DNA of 64,000 nucleotides from Puniceibacterium confluentis (GTDB lineage Bacteria; Pseudomonadota; Alphaproteobacteria; Rhodobacterales; Rhodobacteraceae): contig NZ_VOJI01000013.1 of NCBI RefSeq assembly GCF_007923445.1, positions 62,001 through 126,000 on the forward strand. The letters run 5' to 3'. The position numbers were made by a program, and so were the translations under genes. The notes under the pieces are model-generated. The model did not search any database, was not told the origin of the DNA, and saw nothing but the letters and a program-made list of their open reading frames with translations. The first letter of the stretch is position 1. Each line of letters opens with the position of its first letter. Of this stretch, positions 25,391 through 33,892 are shown piece after piece.

Positions 25391-25981
25391 ATGAGCACAC
25401 AAAATATCGTGACACCCTCGGCTGAGGGCATCGCCGCATCGATCCGTGCCGCCAAAGGACGCGGCCTGCCACCGGTGCACAAGTGGAATCCGCCGTTCTG
25501 CGGCGATCTGGACATGCGCATCGCGCGCGACGGGACCTGGTTCTATCAAGGAACTCCGATCGGTCGACCGGCGCTTGTGCGATTGTTTTCAACGATCCTC
25601 AAGCTTGAGGACGGCAAATACTACCTCGTGACCCCGGTCGAGAAGGTTGGCATCACGGTTGAGGACGCACCGTTTGTGGCCGTTGATTTCACGGTTGCCG
25701 ACGCGGGAACAGGGCAGGTGCTCAGTTTTCAGACAAATGTCGGAGACACCGCTGATGCGGGCAAGGAACACCCGATCCGGGTGGTGCGGGACCCGGAAAC
25801 CGGCGAACCGTCGCCCTATGTGATGATCCGCGCCGGGCTGGACGCGTTGATCGACCGCAAGAGCTTCTACCGGCTGGTCGAGATCGGAGCGCACCACGAG
25901 GTCGACGGCACGCAATGGTTCGGTCTTTGGTCGGGTGGTGTGTTCTTCCCGATGATCCCCTCGGCGGAGCTGCCCGACTGA
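25391..25981 (+). CDS. DUF1285 domain protein
   Basis: About 196 residues. Contains PPVHKWNPPFCGDLDMRIAR, then GTWFYQGTPIGRPALVRLFS and GKYYLVTPVEKVGI, the DUF1285 signature. The fold is known to be a small beta-rich cytoplasmic protein, but its function is not. Starts at 25355, 25379 and 25391 are all possible; none has a strong ribosome site. I chose 25391 because conserved sequence begins just after it. It is divergent from moxR, an arrangement that suggests the two are functionally tied. Confidence 0.85.
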   Translation: MSTQNIVTPSAEGIAASIRAAKGRGLPPVHKWNPPFCGDLDMRIARDGTWFYQGTPIGRPALVRLFSTILKLEDGKYYLVTPVEKVGITVEDAPFVAVDFTVADAGTGQVLSFQTNVGDTADAGKEHPIRVVRDPETGEPSPYVMIRAGLDALIDRKSFYRLVEIGAHHEVDGTQWFGLWSGGVFFPMIPSAELPD

Positions 25982-26157
25982 GTGTTCCGAGCGGGGAACC
26001 TCGCGCTGGACGCGGCCCGGAAGGTCGCGGCATGAGCATCGGCACCTGAAAGATCCCGCCGGGTCCGGCCTGCCTTGCCTCAGGACCTGTGCCGTCCGGC
26101 GAGGGCGGGATTGTCGTCGGTGATCTGGCGGTGATGGGCTGCGTGCAGCGGGCGGAT

Positions 26158-26976
26158 TCAGTCCCCGAGCTTGGCATGTACCTCATCGAGGTCGATTTCG
26201 CCGATCGGCATCTTGTTGCCCGGATTGGCAAAATCGTACCTGAACAGCTCAAAATCGCGTTTGAAGATCTCGTAGATCAGGTGCATCGCCATGTCGTCAA
26301 AGTAGTCCTCGACAGGGTGCAGGCGTTTTGGGCCGTGACCCTCGGATTCGTTGAAGCGGGGAATGTCGGCAAGGTCGATCTTGTGCGGCGTGTCGATGGC
26401 GTCCAGCACGCCCTGCATTCCTTCATTGAAGGCTTCGGTCCAGAAGATCCGATCATATTTGCCGCCGTTCACGATGAAGGTGCTGACATGGCCGGCCATC
26501 GCCGACCAGTGGATGTCCGGCTCCATCGGACGCCGCCAGCGGATGGTGTCGCGCACGAACAGCAGGAAGCGCCGGAAGGATTTCACCTGATCGAACTCTT
26601 CGGTGCCGTCCTCGCCACCGACCTCGATGCCGTATTTCTGGATCAGCAGCGGCACGAGGTTGCCGCGATACCGTTTTCCGTTGCGCTGAATGCCGCAGAT
26701 CTTGTCGAAAAATGACGACAACACGCGGGTGTAGGGATTGCGCACGCAGGTGAAGGCATAGGAGTTGTGCGTCTTTACATTGGCATTGATCAGCTTCTGG
26801 CTGTCTTCGCGGGCCCATTTGTGCAGACCTTTTTCGGCATCGTGGATGTCGCCGTCAAAGAACCTGCCATGGTCCGAGTAGAACATGATCTGACCAATGG
26901 TCGAGCAGGCGCATTTTGGCACCACCCGATACACCATGCTTTCGCTTTCGGTCATCCACGTTCCGGGAAAACCCAT
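26158..26976 (-). CDS. sulfotransferase family 2 protein
   Basis: About 272 residues. The PAPS 5'-phosphosulfate loop is VPKCACSTIGQIMF near the N-terminus, and the 3'-phosphate motif is CVRNPYTRVLSSFFDK about 70 residues later. This spacing is typical of carbohydrate sulfotransferases (PF03567 type), which move sulfate from PAPS to a sugar hydroxyl. GGAGG 8 bases upstream favours ATG 26976; ATG 27024 and TTG 27039 are longer options without a ribosome site. It is divergent from a GT14 glycosyltransferase at 27119, and the same pairing recurs at 44815-47949, so both probably modify a surface glycan. Confidence 0.82.
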   Translation of the reverse strand: MGFPGTWMTESESMVYRVVPKCACSTIGQIMFYSDHGRFFDGDIHDAEKGLHKWAREDSQKLINANVKTHNSYAFTCVRNPYTRVLSSFFDKICGIQRNGKRYRGNLVPLLIQKYGIEVGGEDGTEEFDQVKSFRRFLLFVRDTIRWRRPMEPDIHWSAMAGHVSTFIVNGGKYDRIFWTEAFNEGMQGVLDAIDTPHKIDLADIPRFNESEGHGPKRLHPVEDYFDDMAMHLIYEIFKRDFELFRYDFANPGNKMPIGEIDLDEVHAKLGD

Positions 26977-27118
26977 TCCTGCCGCCTCCGCCCGTTCGCC
27001 GGTTTCGCGTTCCGGTCTGTTCATCACACAAAAAAGCAAAGAAACCCGGTTTATTCAACGCCCGTTCACCTTTATCAACATATTCAGTTTGGCATGAATA
27101 GGGCAGATTGTTCGAGAA

Positions 27119-28696
27119 ATGGCAAAAATTGCCTTTATCCTGCTGTGCCACAGGGATCCTGACGCCATCGTCAAGCAGGCGCAGAGCCTGACGGCGGTTG
27201 GCGACTACATCGCAATCCATTTCGATGCCCGGGCGCCCGCCGCCCATTTCGACAAGATCCGCAAGGCCCTGAAGGGCAACCCCAACGTTGCCTTTGCCAA
27301 GCGGCGCATCCGGTGCGGCTGGGGGGAGTGGTCGCTGGTGCAGGCATCGCTGCACGCGATCCGGGCCGCGGTGGATGCCTTTCCGCGCGCGACGCATTTC
27401 TACATGCTGTCCGGGGACTGCATGGCGATCAAGTCGGCGGAATATGCGCATGAGTTTCTGGACCGGCGCGAAGCCGACTACATCGAAAGCGTTGACTATT
27501 TCGCCGGCGACTGGATCAAGACCGGCTGGAAGGAAGAGCGGCTGATCTACCGCCACTGGTTCAACGAGCGCACCCAGAAGCGTCTGTTCTACGGGATGTT
27601 CCATCTGCAACGCAAACTGGGCCTGACCCGGGCGATTCCGCAGGATCTCGAGATCATGATCGGCAGCCAATGGTGGTGCCTGCGGCGGCGCACAGTCGAA
27701 TGGATTCTCGATTTCATCGCGCGCCGACCCGATGTGACGCGCTTCTTCCGCGCCACCTGGATCCCGGACGAGACCTTTTTTCAGACGCTGGTGCGTCATC
27801 TGGTGCCGGGGAACGAAATCGACAGCCGCACCCTGACCTTTCTGATGTTCACCGATTACGGCATGCCGGTGTCGTTCTACAACGACCACTACGATCTTTT
27901 GCTGGCGCAGGATTTTCTGTTCGCGCGCAAGATCAGCCCGGCGGCAAAGGAGCTGAAGCGGCGGTTGGGGGTGCTGTATTCCGCCGAGGGACAGCGGTTC
28001 CAGATCTCCAACGAGGGCCGGTCGCTGTTCAAGTTCCTGACAGGAAAGGGACGGATCGGCAGGCGGTTTGCCACCCGGTTCTGGGAAACCGAGAGCTCGC
28101 TGGGGCGCGAGCGGGAATTGCTGATCGTGGTCTGCAAGAAATGGCATGTGGCCAAGCGGCTGCTGGAGCGGATCCGGCAGGTGACAAATGTTCCGGCGAT
28201 CGAATACCTGTTCAATGAACAGGACACGGAACTGCCGGATCTGGGGGGGGTGCAGTCGACCCTGAGCAAGCGGCACCGTCACCGCCGCGCGCTGATGCGG
28301 ATGCTGTATGACTACTACGACACCGACCGGCTGATCATCTGCCTGGACCCGGCCAACCTTGATCTGATCGAGGATTTCTGCCGTGACCGGGCGGTCACCC
28401 GGCTGCTCGAGGTCGATTGCCAGTTCAGCGACGACTACCTGACGGGTCATGCGATGCGGGTGGGGCTGGCCGGAGAGCGCACGCCGCGCGAAACGCTCGA
28501 GCGGTTGCTGCCCGCGATCCGCAATGACATGGTGCACGAATCCGACCGCATCCGGGATGGGGAATTTGACAACCACGCACGGATGCGCGAGGTCGATTCG
28601 ACCGAGGTGACGGCGCAGCATATTTCCGGCTTTCTGACGATTTCGATCGAGAAGGCGCGCGAGATTGCCGAAACCGACTATCTGTTTGCAGACTGA
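27119..28696 (+). CDS. GT14 'Branch'-type N-acetylglucosaminyltransferase-like protein, copy 1
   Basis: 525 residues. The N-terminal 260 or so match the core-2/I-branching (GT14) fold: KIAFILLCHRDPDAIVKQAQ, IAIHFDARAP, HFYMLSGDCMAIKSAEY, GSQWWCLRRRTVEW and WIPDETFFQTLVRH. The rest (about 290-525) is a separate domain, with FKFLTGKGRIGRRFATRFWE and a possible nucleotide-type stretch RELLIVVCKKWHVAKRLLERI, resembling the DUF5927/DUF5928 extensions of roseobacter proteins. It likely adds a branch sugar to a cell-surface glycan in the cytoplasm. Ribosome site is weak (GAGAA). Paralogue of the gene at 46249. Confidence 0.82.
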   Translation: MAKIAFILLCHRDPDAIVKQAQSLTAVGDYIAIHFDARAPAAHFDKIRKALKGNPNVAFAKRRIRCGWGEWSLVQASLHAIRAAVDAFPRATHFYMLSGDCMAIKSAEYAHEFLDRREADYIESVDYFAGDWIKTGWKEERLIYRHWFNERTQKRLFYGMFHLQRKLGLTRAIPQDLEIMIGSQWWCLRRRTVEWILDFIARRPDVTRFFRATWIPDETFFQTLVRHLVPGNEIDSRTLTFLMFTDYGMPVSFYNDHYDLLLAQDFLFARKISPAAKELKRRLGVLYSAEGQRFQISNEGRSLFKFLTGKGRIGRRFATRFWETESSLGRERELLIVVCKKWHVAKRLLERIRQVTNVPAIEYLFNEQDTELPDLGGVQSTLSKRHRHRRALMRMLYDYYDTDRLIICLDPANLDLIEDFCRDRAVTRLLEVDCQFSDDYLTGHAMRVGLAGERTPRETLERLLPAIRNDMVHESDRIRDGEFDNHARMREVDSTEVTAQHISGFLTISIEKAREIAETDYLFAD

Positions 28697-28706
28697 GGAT
28701 GCCCCG

Positions 28707-29075
28707 ATGGCCTATGCCTATGACGACCAGAACATCTTTGCCAAAATCCTGCGCGGAGAGATCCCCAACACAACCGTGCTCGAGACCGACCACTCGCTGG
28801 CGTTCCGGGATCTGCATCCACAGGCGCCGGTGCATGTGCTGGTGATCCCCAAGGGGCCATATGTCTGCTACGACCATTTTGCGCAGATGGCGTCGGATGC
28901 CGAGATCCTGGACTATACCCGTGCCATCGGCCGGGTCTGCGCGATGGAAGGGGTCGCCGGCGACGGCTTCCGGATGATCGCCAACGCCGGCGCGAACGGT
29001 GTGCAGGAGGTGCCGCATCTGCATGTGCACATCCTGGCCGGGCGGCCGCTGGGGCGGATGCTGCAACGGGCGTGA
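28707..29075 (+). CDS. HIT family nucleotide hydrolase
   Basis: 122 residues. The histidine triad HLHVHIL is near the C-terminus, and the opening NIFAKILRGEIPN and FRDLHPQAPVHVLVIPK are typical of the Hint/HinT branch, which hydrolyses phosphoramidates such as adenosine 5'-monophosphoramidates. GAGG 8 bases upstream supports ATG 28707. It follows the GT14 gene by 10 bases and may share its transcript, although HIT proteins are usually housekeeping. Confidence 0.93.
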   Translation: MAYAYDDQNIFAKILRGEIPNTTVLETDHSLAFRDLHPQAPVHVLVIPKGPYVCYDHFAQMASDAEILDYTRAIGRVCAMEGVAGDGFRMIANAGANGVQEVPHLHVHILAGRPLGRMLQRA

Positions 29076-29101
29076 GCCGTCCGGCAACCTGATCCTGCGG
29101 G

Positions 29102-29161
29102 GCGCGCCCGCGGCGCGCGCTGGTTGTCTCGCACCCCGCCGTTGGCGGGGCGCTCGGCGCC
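29102..29161. repeat. two-hairpin intergenic repeat, copy 2
   Basis: Hairpin 1 GCGCGCC/GGCGCGC (29102-29118), linker ending GTCTCG, hairpin 2 CCCCGCC/GGCGGGG (29134-29150), then CTCGGCGCC. It is the same layout as 7690-7758 with compensating stem changes, which supports a conserved structure rather than chance. Confidence 0.65.
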
Positions 29162-29210
29162 AGACTGCACCCTGGCGCGCGGACCCGGCGGGACGGCGGC
29201 AGGGCAGGCC

Positions 29211-30149
29211 TCAGGCGGCTCCGGCGCGGGTCAGGTTCAGGAAAACGTCCTGCAGGTCGGCCTGTTCGGTCCGCACGTCCCGAATGCGGATGCCGGACCT
29301 GCGCACCAGTTCCAGCACCTCTTCGCCGTTGGTCCGTCGGGCGTGATAGGTGAAAGCGAGGCTGCCGTCGGATCGGTTTGCCACCTCGATGCCCGTGGCC
29401 GCAGGCAGGGTCGTCGGCGGGGATTCGGGGGTGATGACCATCGTCCGGGTGTCGATCTGACCAAGCAGGTTGGCGGTGCTGTCGCGGGCGATCACCGCGC
29501 CCTGCGAGAGGATGGCGATTTCGTCACACATCTCTTCGGCCTCTTCCAGATAGTGGGTGGTGAGGATGATCGTCATGCCACGGTCACGGTTCAGGCGGCG
29601 GACGTTGTGCCAGAGCATCTGGCGCAGCTCGATGTCGACGCCCGCCGTGGGTTCGTCCAGCACCAGGATATGCGGATGGTGCACCAGCGCCTTGCCCAGC
29701 AGCAGGCGGCGGCGCATGCCCCCCGAGAGGGTGCGGGCATAGGCCTCGGCCTTGTCGGAGAGACCGATCATCGCGAGAATCTCGTCGGTGCGGCGCTGCG
29801 CCCTGGGCACACCGTAGAGGCCGGCCTGCACGTCCAGCGCCCCGCGCGGCGTGAAGAACGGATCAAGGTTGAGTTCCTGCGGCATGACACCGATGGCGGC
29901 GCGGGACTGCCGCGGGTTCACGTCCTGGTCAAAGCCCCAGATCGTGACCTTGCCGGCGGTCTTGTTCACCAGTCCGGCGAGGATGTTGATGAGGGTGGAC
30001 TTGCCCGCGCCGTTCGGCCCGAGCAGGCCAAAGACCGCGCCTGCGGGCACCGTGAGGTCGATGCCGTTCAGGGCCACTTTCGGCGGCTGCCTGCCGCTGA
30101 CGCCGTAAGTCTTGCGCAGGCCGGTGATCTTGATCGCATCCGTGGTCAT
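29211..30149 (-). CDS. ABC transporter ATP-binding protein (ABC-2/DrrA-like)
   Basis: 312 residues. Walker A GLLGPNGAGKST, signature TLSGGMRRRLLLGKAL, Walker B HILVLDEPTAGVD and switch TTHYLEEAEEM are all intact. A C-terminal extension of about 80 residues (TRTMVITPESPPTT ... RRTNGEEVLELVRR) is common in DrrA/CcmA-type ATPases that pair with ABC-2 permeases. No permease gene is adjacent on either side, so its membrane partner must lie elsewhere. The start ATG 30149 has an AGGAG about 11 bases upstream. It diverges from the zinc-finger gene at 30225. Confidence 0.92.
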   Translation of the reverse strand: MTTDAIKITGLRKTYGVSGRQPPKVALNGIDLTVPAGAVFGLLGPNGAGKSTLINILAGLVNKTAGKVTIWGFDQDVNPRQSRAAIGVMPQELNLDPFFTPRGALDVQAGLYGVPRAQRRTDEILAMIGLSDKAEAYARTLSGGMRRRLLLGKALVHHPHILVLDEPTAGVDIELRQMLWHNVRRLNRDRGMTIILTTHYLEEAEEMCDEIAILSQGAVIARDSTANLLGQIDTRTMVITPESPPTTLPAATGIEVANRSDGSLAFTYHARRTNGEEVLELVRRSGIRIRDVRTEQADLQDVFLNLTRAGAA

Positions 30150-30224
30150 GCTCTGGCTTGCTCCTGTTTCGTCCTTCGCCCATAACGCAGGTAGTGCAAA
30201 GACAGCCCGAAGGGAATGTGCCCG

Positions 30225-30404
30225 ATGACGACGCAAGCGCCGGAAACCAAGGTCGTGGACAAATACCGCATCGCCTGCGACGGCAGCGAAGGGGCGCTGG
30301 GCCATCCGCGCGTCTGGCTGCAGATCCCGGTGGACAGGGGATTTGTCGAATGCGGCTACTGTGACGCGAAATACGTTCACCGGGACTTTGAAGGCAAGGT
30401 CTGA
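30225..30404 (+). CDS. zf-CHCC zinc-finger protein
   Basis: 59-residue protein with a C-x-H-x-C-x2-C metal site: [15 protein letters not shown] and [11 protein letters not shown]. It matches the zf-CHCC family, related to the NDUFS6/complex I assembly subunit. AGGGA 9 bases upstream favours ATG 30225; an ATG at 30216 overlaps the ribosome site. A role in complex I or in another metal centre is possible; nothing in the neighbourhood decides. Confidence 0.86.
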   Translation: MTTQAPETKVVDKYRIACDGSEGALGHPRVWLQIPVDRGFVECGYCDAKYVHRDFEGKV

Positions 30405-30483
30405 GACGACCCGCTGCCGGGGGTGATGGCCTGAACGGCGCCAGGAGGACCGGGCGGAGCACCTGTTGGTGCGCCGTGTCGTT

Positions 30484-30505
30484 TGAGTATTTGGAAAGAG
30501 AAGAA
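30484..30505 (+). repeat. ATTTGGA intergenic element, copy upstream of polA
   Basis: Twenty-two bases (core ATTTGGAAAGAGAAGA) are identical to 33426-33447, and a small hairpin GCACC/GGTGC lies about 15 bases before it. The two copies bracket polA at a distance of about 2.9 kb. Confidence 0.75.
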
Positions 30506-30569
30506 CATGGGGTGGCGGTGGGTTCCGGGCCGTGGCACCCTGTGGTCGAAGTGACAACGGAGGCGCGTC

Positions 30570-33392
30570 ATGGCGTTCGGAAAAGGCCATCATCTGCATC
30601 TGATCGACGGCTCGGCCTTCATCTTTCGTGCCTACCATGCACTGCCGCCGCTGACGCGCAAATCCGACGGTCTTCCGATCGGCGCGGTGGCGGGATTCTG
30701 CAACATGCTGCAGCGCTATGTCGAGGGCAACGCCGGCGGGGATGTCACCCATCTGGCGGTGATCTTTGACAAAGGCAGCCACACCTTTCGCAATGACATG
30801 TACGACCTCTACAAGGCCAACCGCGAGGCGATGCCCGAGGATCTGCGACCGCAGATCCCGCTGACCCGGCGGGCGACCGAGGCGTTCAACATCGCCTGCA
30901 AGGAGCTTGAGGGCTACGAGGCCGACGACATCATCGCCACCCTGTCCTGTCAGGCGCGCGCGGCGGGCGGCCAGGTGACGATCATTTCGTCGGACAAGGA
31001 TCTGATGCAACTGGTCGGTGACGGCGTCGAGATGCTGGACGCGATGAAGAACAAGCGCATCGACCGCGACGGCGTGTTCGAGAAGTTCGGGGTCTTTCCC
31101 GAGCGGGTGGTCGACGTGCAGGCGCTGGCCGGGGATTCGGTGGACAACGTGCCGGGCGCACCGGGAATCGGCATCAAGACAGCGGCGCTGCTGATCAACG
31201 AATATGGTTCGCTCGAAGCGTTGCTGGACCGGGCGGGCGAGATCAAGCAGCCCAAGCGGCGTGAGACGCTGGTCGAACACCGGGCGCAGATCGAGCTTTC
31301 CAAACGGCTGGTGCAACTGGACTGCGACACGCCGCTGGACTTTGGTCTGGACGATCTGGAGGTGCGGGAGCCCGAGCCGGAGGTGTTGCTGGGCTTTCTG
31401 GCCGAAATGGAGTTCCGCACGCTGACAAAGCGCATCTCGGAAGCCCTGAACGTCGCGGCGCCTGCCATCCCCGAAGCCGCGGTCGCGGCGACCCCGGAGA
31501 ATGCGCCCGAGGCACCAGCGATTGATACCGCAAATTACGTCTGCGTCAGCGACATGGCGGCGCTGGAGGCATGGGTCGCCAAGGCCTATGCGCGCGGCTG
31601 GGTGGCGGTGGACACCGAGACGACGGGTCTGAACGAGATGATCGCCGACCTGGTCGGCGTGTCGCTCTGTGTCGAGGCGGGGGAGGCCTGTTATATCCCT
31701 CTGGGCCACCGGGGCGGGGCGGCGGCGGGCAGCGGGACAGGGGATCTGTTTGCCGAAAAGGCGGATGATGCGCTGGTCCCGGGCCAGATTCCGCTGGAGG
31801 CGGCACTGGCGGCGCTGAAGCCGATGCTGGAGGATCCGAGCATTCTCAAGATCGGGCAGAACATGAAATACGATGCCAAGATCCTGGCGCGCCATGGCAT
31901 CACGATTGCCCCGATCGACGACACCATGCTGATGTCCTATGCCATGCACGCGGGCGAGCATACGCATGGAATGGACACCCTGGCCGAGCGCTATCTGAAC
32001 CACACGCCGATTCCGATCAAGACGTTGATCGGCACGGGCAAGAACCAGATCACATTTGACCGGGTGCCGGTCGAGACGGCGGTGACATATGCCGCCGAGG
32101 ACGCGGACGTAACGCTGCGCCTTTGGCAGCTGTTCAAGCCGGAGCTGCACCAGGCCCGTGTCACGCGGGTCTACGAGAGCATGGAGCGGCCGCTGGTGGC
32201 GGTGCTGGCACAGATGGAGATGGCCGGAATCAAGGTCGACCGTCAGACACTCAGCCGGATGTCGAGCGCCTTTGCCCAGAAGATGGCGGGGCTTGAATCC
32301 GAGATCCACGAGCTGGCGGGCGAGAAATTCAACGTCGGCAGCCCGGCGCAGCTGGGAGAGATCCTGTTCGACAAGATGGCGCTCGAGGGCGGCAAGAAGG
32401 GCAAGAGCGGCAAGTATTCGACCGGGGCCGACGTGCTCGAGGATCTGGCGACCGAGCATGATCTGGCGCGCCGGGTGCTGGACTGGCGGCAGTTGAGCAA
32501 GCTGAAGTCGACCTACACCGATGCCCTGCAGGAACATATCAACCCGGATACCGGGCGGGTGCACACCTCTTATTCCATTGCCGGGGCGAACACCGGGCGG
32601 CTGGCGTCGACGGATCCCAACCTGCAGAACATTCCCGTGCGCAGCGAGGAGGGCCGGCGGATCCGCGAGGCTTTTGTGGCGGAGCCGGGCAAGGTTCTGG
32701 TGTCGCTGGATTACAGCCAGATCGAGTTGCGGATTCTGGCGCATGTGGCAGGGATCGACGCGCTGAAACAGGCGTTTCGGGACGGGCAGGACATCCATGC
32801 GATGACCGCTTCGGAGATGTTCAACGTGCCGATGGCGGAAATGACCCCGGAGGTGCGCCGTCAGGCCAAGGCGATCAACTTCGGCGTGATCTACGGCATC
32901 TCTGGATTCGGTCTGGCGCGCAATCTGCGGATCCCCCGCGCCGAGGCGCAGGGCTTCATTGATCGTTACTTCGAGCGGTTTCCCGGGATTCGCGACTATA
33001 TGGAGTCCACCATCGCCTTTGCGAAAAAGCATGACCGGGTCGAGACATTGTTTGGTCGGGTGATCCATACCCCCGAGATCAATGCCAAGGGGCCGCACGC
33101 CGGGTTTGCCAAACGTGCGGCGATCAATGCCCCGATTCAAGGCACGGCCGCGGATATCATCCGCCGGGCAATGATCCGGATGCCGCATGCGATCGCCGGC
33201 CTCGAGGGGCGCGCGGTGATGCTGTTGCAGGTGCACGACGAACTTCTGTTCGAGGTCGAAGACGGATGTGTCGAGGCGCTGATCGCCATCGCCAAAGAGG
33301 TGATGGAAGGCGCGGCGGACCCGGTGGTGCATCTGGACGTCCCTCTGATCGTGGATGCGGGTCAGGGCCGCAACTGGGCCGAGGCGCACTGA
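30570..33392 (+). CDS. polA: DNA polymerase I
   Basis: 940-residue full-length PolA. N-terminal 5'-3' exonuclease (about 1-290): HLIDGSAFIFRAYHA, VIFDKGSHTFRND, EGYEADDIIATLS, IISSDKDLMQLV and VQALAGDSVDNVPGAPGIG. Middle 3'-5' proofreading domain with intact carboxylates: AVDTETTGLNE, GQNMKYDAKI and AAEDADVTL. C-terminal polymerase domain with motif A VSLDYSQIELRILAH, motif B RRQAKAINFGVIYG and motif C LQVHDELLFEVE. All three activities should be present. It works in Okazaki-fragment processing and excision repair. ATG 30570 follows GGAGG (GACAACGGAGGCGTC). Confidence 0.97.
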   Translation: MAFGKGHHLHLIDGSAFIFRAYHALPPLTRKSDGLPIGAVAGFCNMLQRYVEGNAGGDVTHLAVIFDKGSHTFRNDMYDLYKANREAMPEDLRPQIPLTRRATEAFNIACKELEGYEADDIIATLSCQARAAGGQVTIISSDKDLMQLVGDGVEMLDAMKNKRIDRDGVFEKFGVFPERVVDVQALAGDSVDNVPGAPGIGIKTAALLINEYGSLEALLDRAGEIKQPKRRETLVEHRAQIELSKRLVQLDCDTPLDFGLDDLEVREPEPEVLLGFLAEMEFRTLTKRISEALNVAAPAIPEAAVAATPENAPEAPAIDTANYVCVSDMAALEAWVAKAYARGWVAVDTETTGLNEMIADLVGVSLCVEAGEACYIPLGHRGGAAAGSGTGDLFAEKADDALVPGQIPLEAALAALKPMLEDPSILKIGQNMKYDAKILARHGITIAPIDDTMLMSYAMHAGEHTHGMDTLAERYLNHTPIPIKTLIGTGKNQITFDRVPVETAVTYAAEDADVTLRLWQLFKPELHQARVTRVYESMERPLVAVLAQMEMAGIKVDRQTLSRMSSAFAQKMAGLESEIHELAGEKFNVGSPAQLGEILFDKMALEGGKKGKSGKYSTGADVLEDLATEHDLARRVLDWRQLSKLKSTYTDALQEHINPDTGRVHTSYSIAGANTGRLASTDPNLQNIPVRSEEGRRIREAFVAEPGKVLVSLDYSQIELRILAHVAGIDALKQAFRDGQDIHAMTASEMFNVPMAEMTPEVRRQAKAINFGVIYGISGFGLARNLRIPRAEAQGFIDRYFERFPGIRDYMESTIAFAKKHDRVETLFGRVIHTPEINAKGPHAGFAKRAAINAPIQGTAADIIRRAMIRMPHAIAGLEGRAVMLLQVHDELLFEVEDGCVEALIAIAKEVMEGAADPVVHLDVPLIVDAGQGRNWAEAH

Positions 33393-33425
33393 CCCCGGCC
33401 ACCGCTTTGGCGGCGCGACTGCATC

Positions 33426-33447
33426 TGAGTATTTGGAAAGAGAAGAA
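33426..33447 (+). repeat. ATTTGGA intergenic element, copy downstream of polA
   Basis: Identical over 22 bases to the copy at 30484-30505. It is also preceded by a GC-rich hairpin (GCCACCGC/GCGGCGC-like, about 33397-33416). Confidence 0.75.
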
Positions 33448-33799
33448 ACAGGGGGCAGTTCGTGGCGTTGCAGTGCTGGCGCGGCTGCGCCCGGACCGAC
33501 CCCCGGCGGTGCTTCTCAATGCCGAAGCCCGGGGCGCTCTGGCAATCGGTTTCATAACGGGGTTCGCGCAGGCGATGGCGCCTTGGCGTCTGTGCGGGCG
33601 GCGATGCCGCGGCAATGTGCACAGGCGATTGCGGCAGTCTTGCGGGCGCTGAATGATGCCGACTCCTACCTCCGGTGATGGCGACCCTGCCTGCCTTGGC
33701 CACAGGGCGTGGTGCGGCGAGACGGGGACCGACACTGCTGTGTTGACGGTGGCGGGACGCGAGACTTTTAGCTTGAAACGGTGCCGGAGCACCGAGTTG

Positions 33800-33832
33800 A
33801 AAAAGCCCGGAACGTGGTCACACGCTCCGGGC
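33800..33832 (-). terminator. Rho-independent terminator of the PfkB kinase gene
   Basis: Read on the minus strand, GCCCGGAGCGTG pairs with CACGTTCCGGGC around GTGACC-type loop bases (one mismatch), followed by five Ts (33804-33800). It lies about 60 bases after the kinase stop. Confidence 0.75.
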
Positions 33833-33892
33833 CTGGTGGCAGGGACGGACCGGGCGGACCTCCCGGAACCGGCTGTCCGACCCGCCGTATGA

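Larger units (their letters stand above)
33393..33892. other. 500-base gap after polA
   Basis: Holds the second ATTTGGA element (33426-33447) and, at its right end, the terminator of the minus-strand PfkB gene. The remaining 300 bases contain GC-rich frames with no ribosome sites or recognisable protein similarity. I see no RNA gene. Confidence 0.55.

Noticed and set aside
29211-30149. Pairing this ABC ATPase with the KpsM-like permease at 54411
   Set aside because: They are 24 kb apart and the ATPase has DrrA-type features, not those of KpsT/Wzt.
29211-33389. Minus-strand frame open for about 4.2 kb across polA into the ABC ATPase gene
   Set aside because: It is antisense to polA over most of its length, shows no family and reflects high-GC codon bias. 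Only its last 939 bases, the ABC ATPase, are real.
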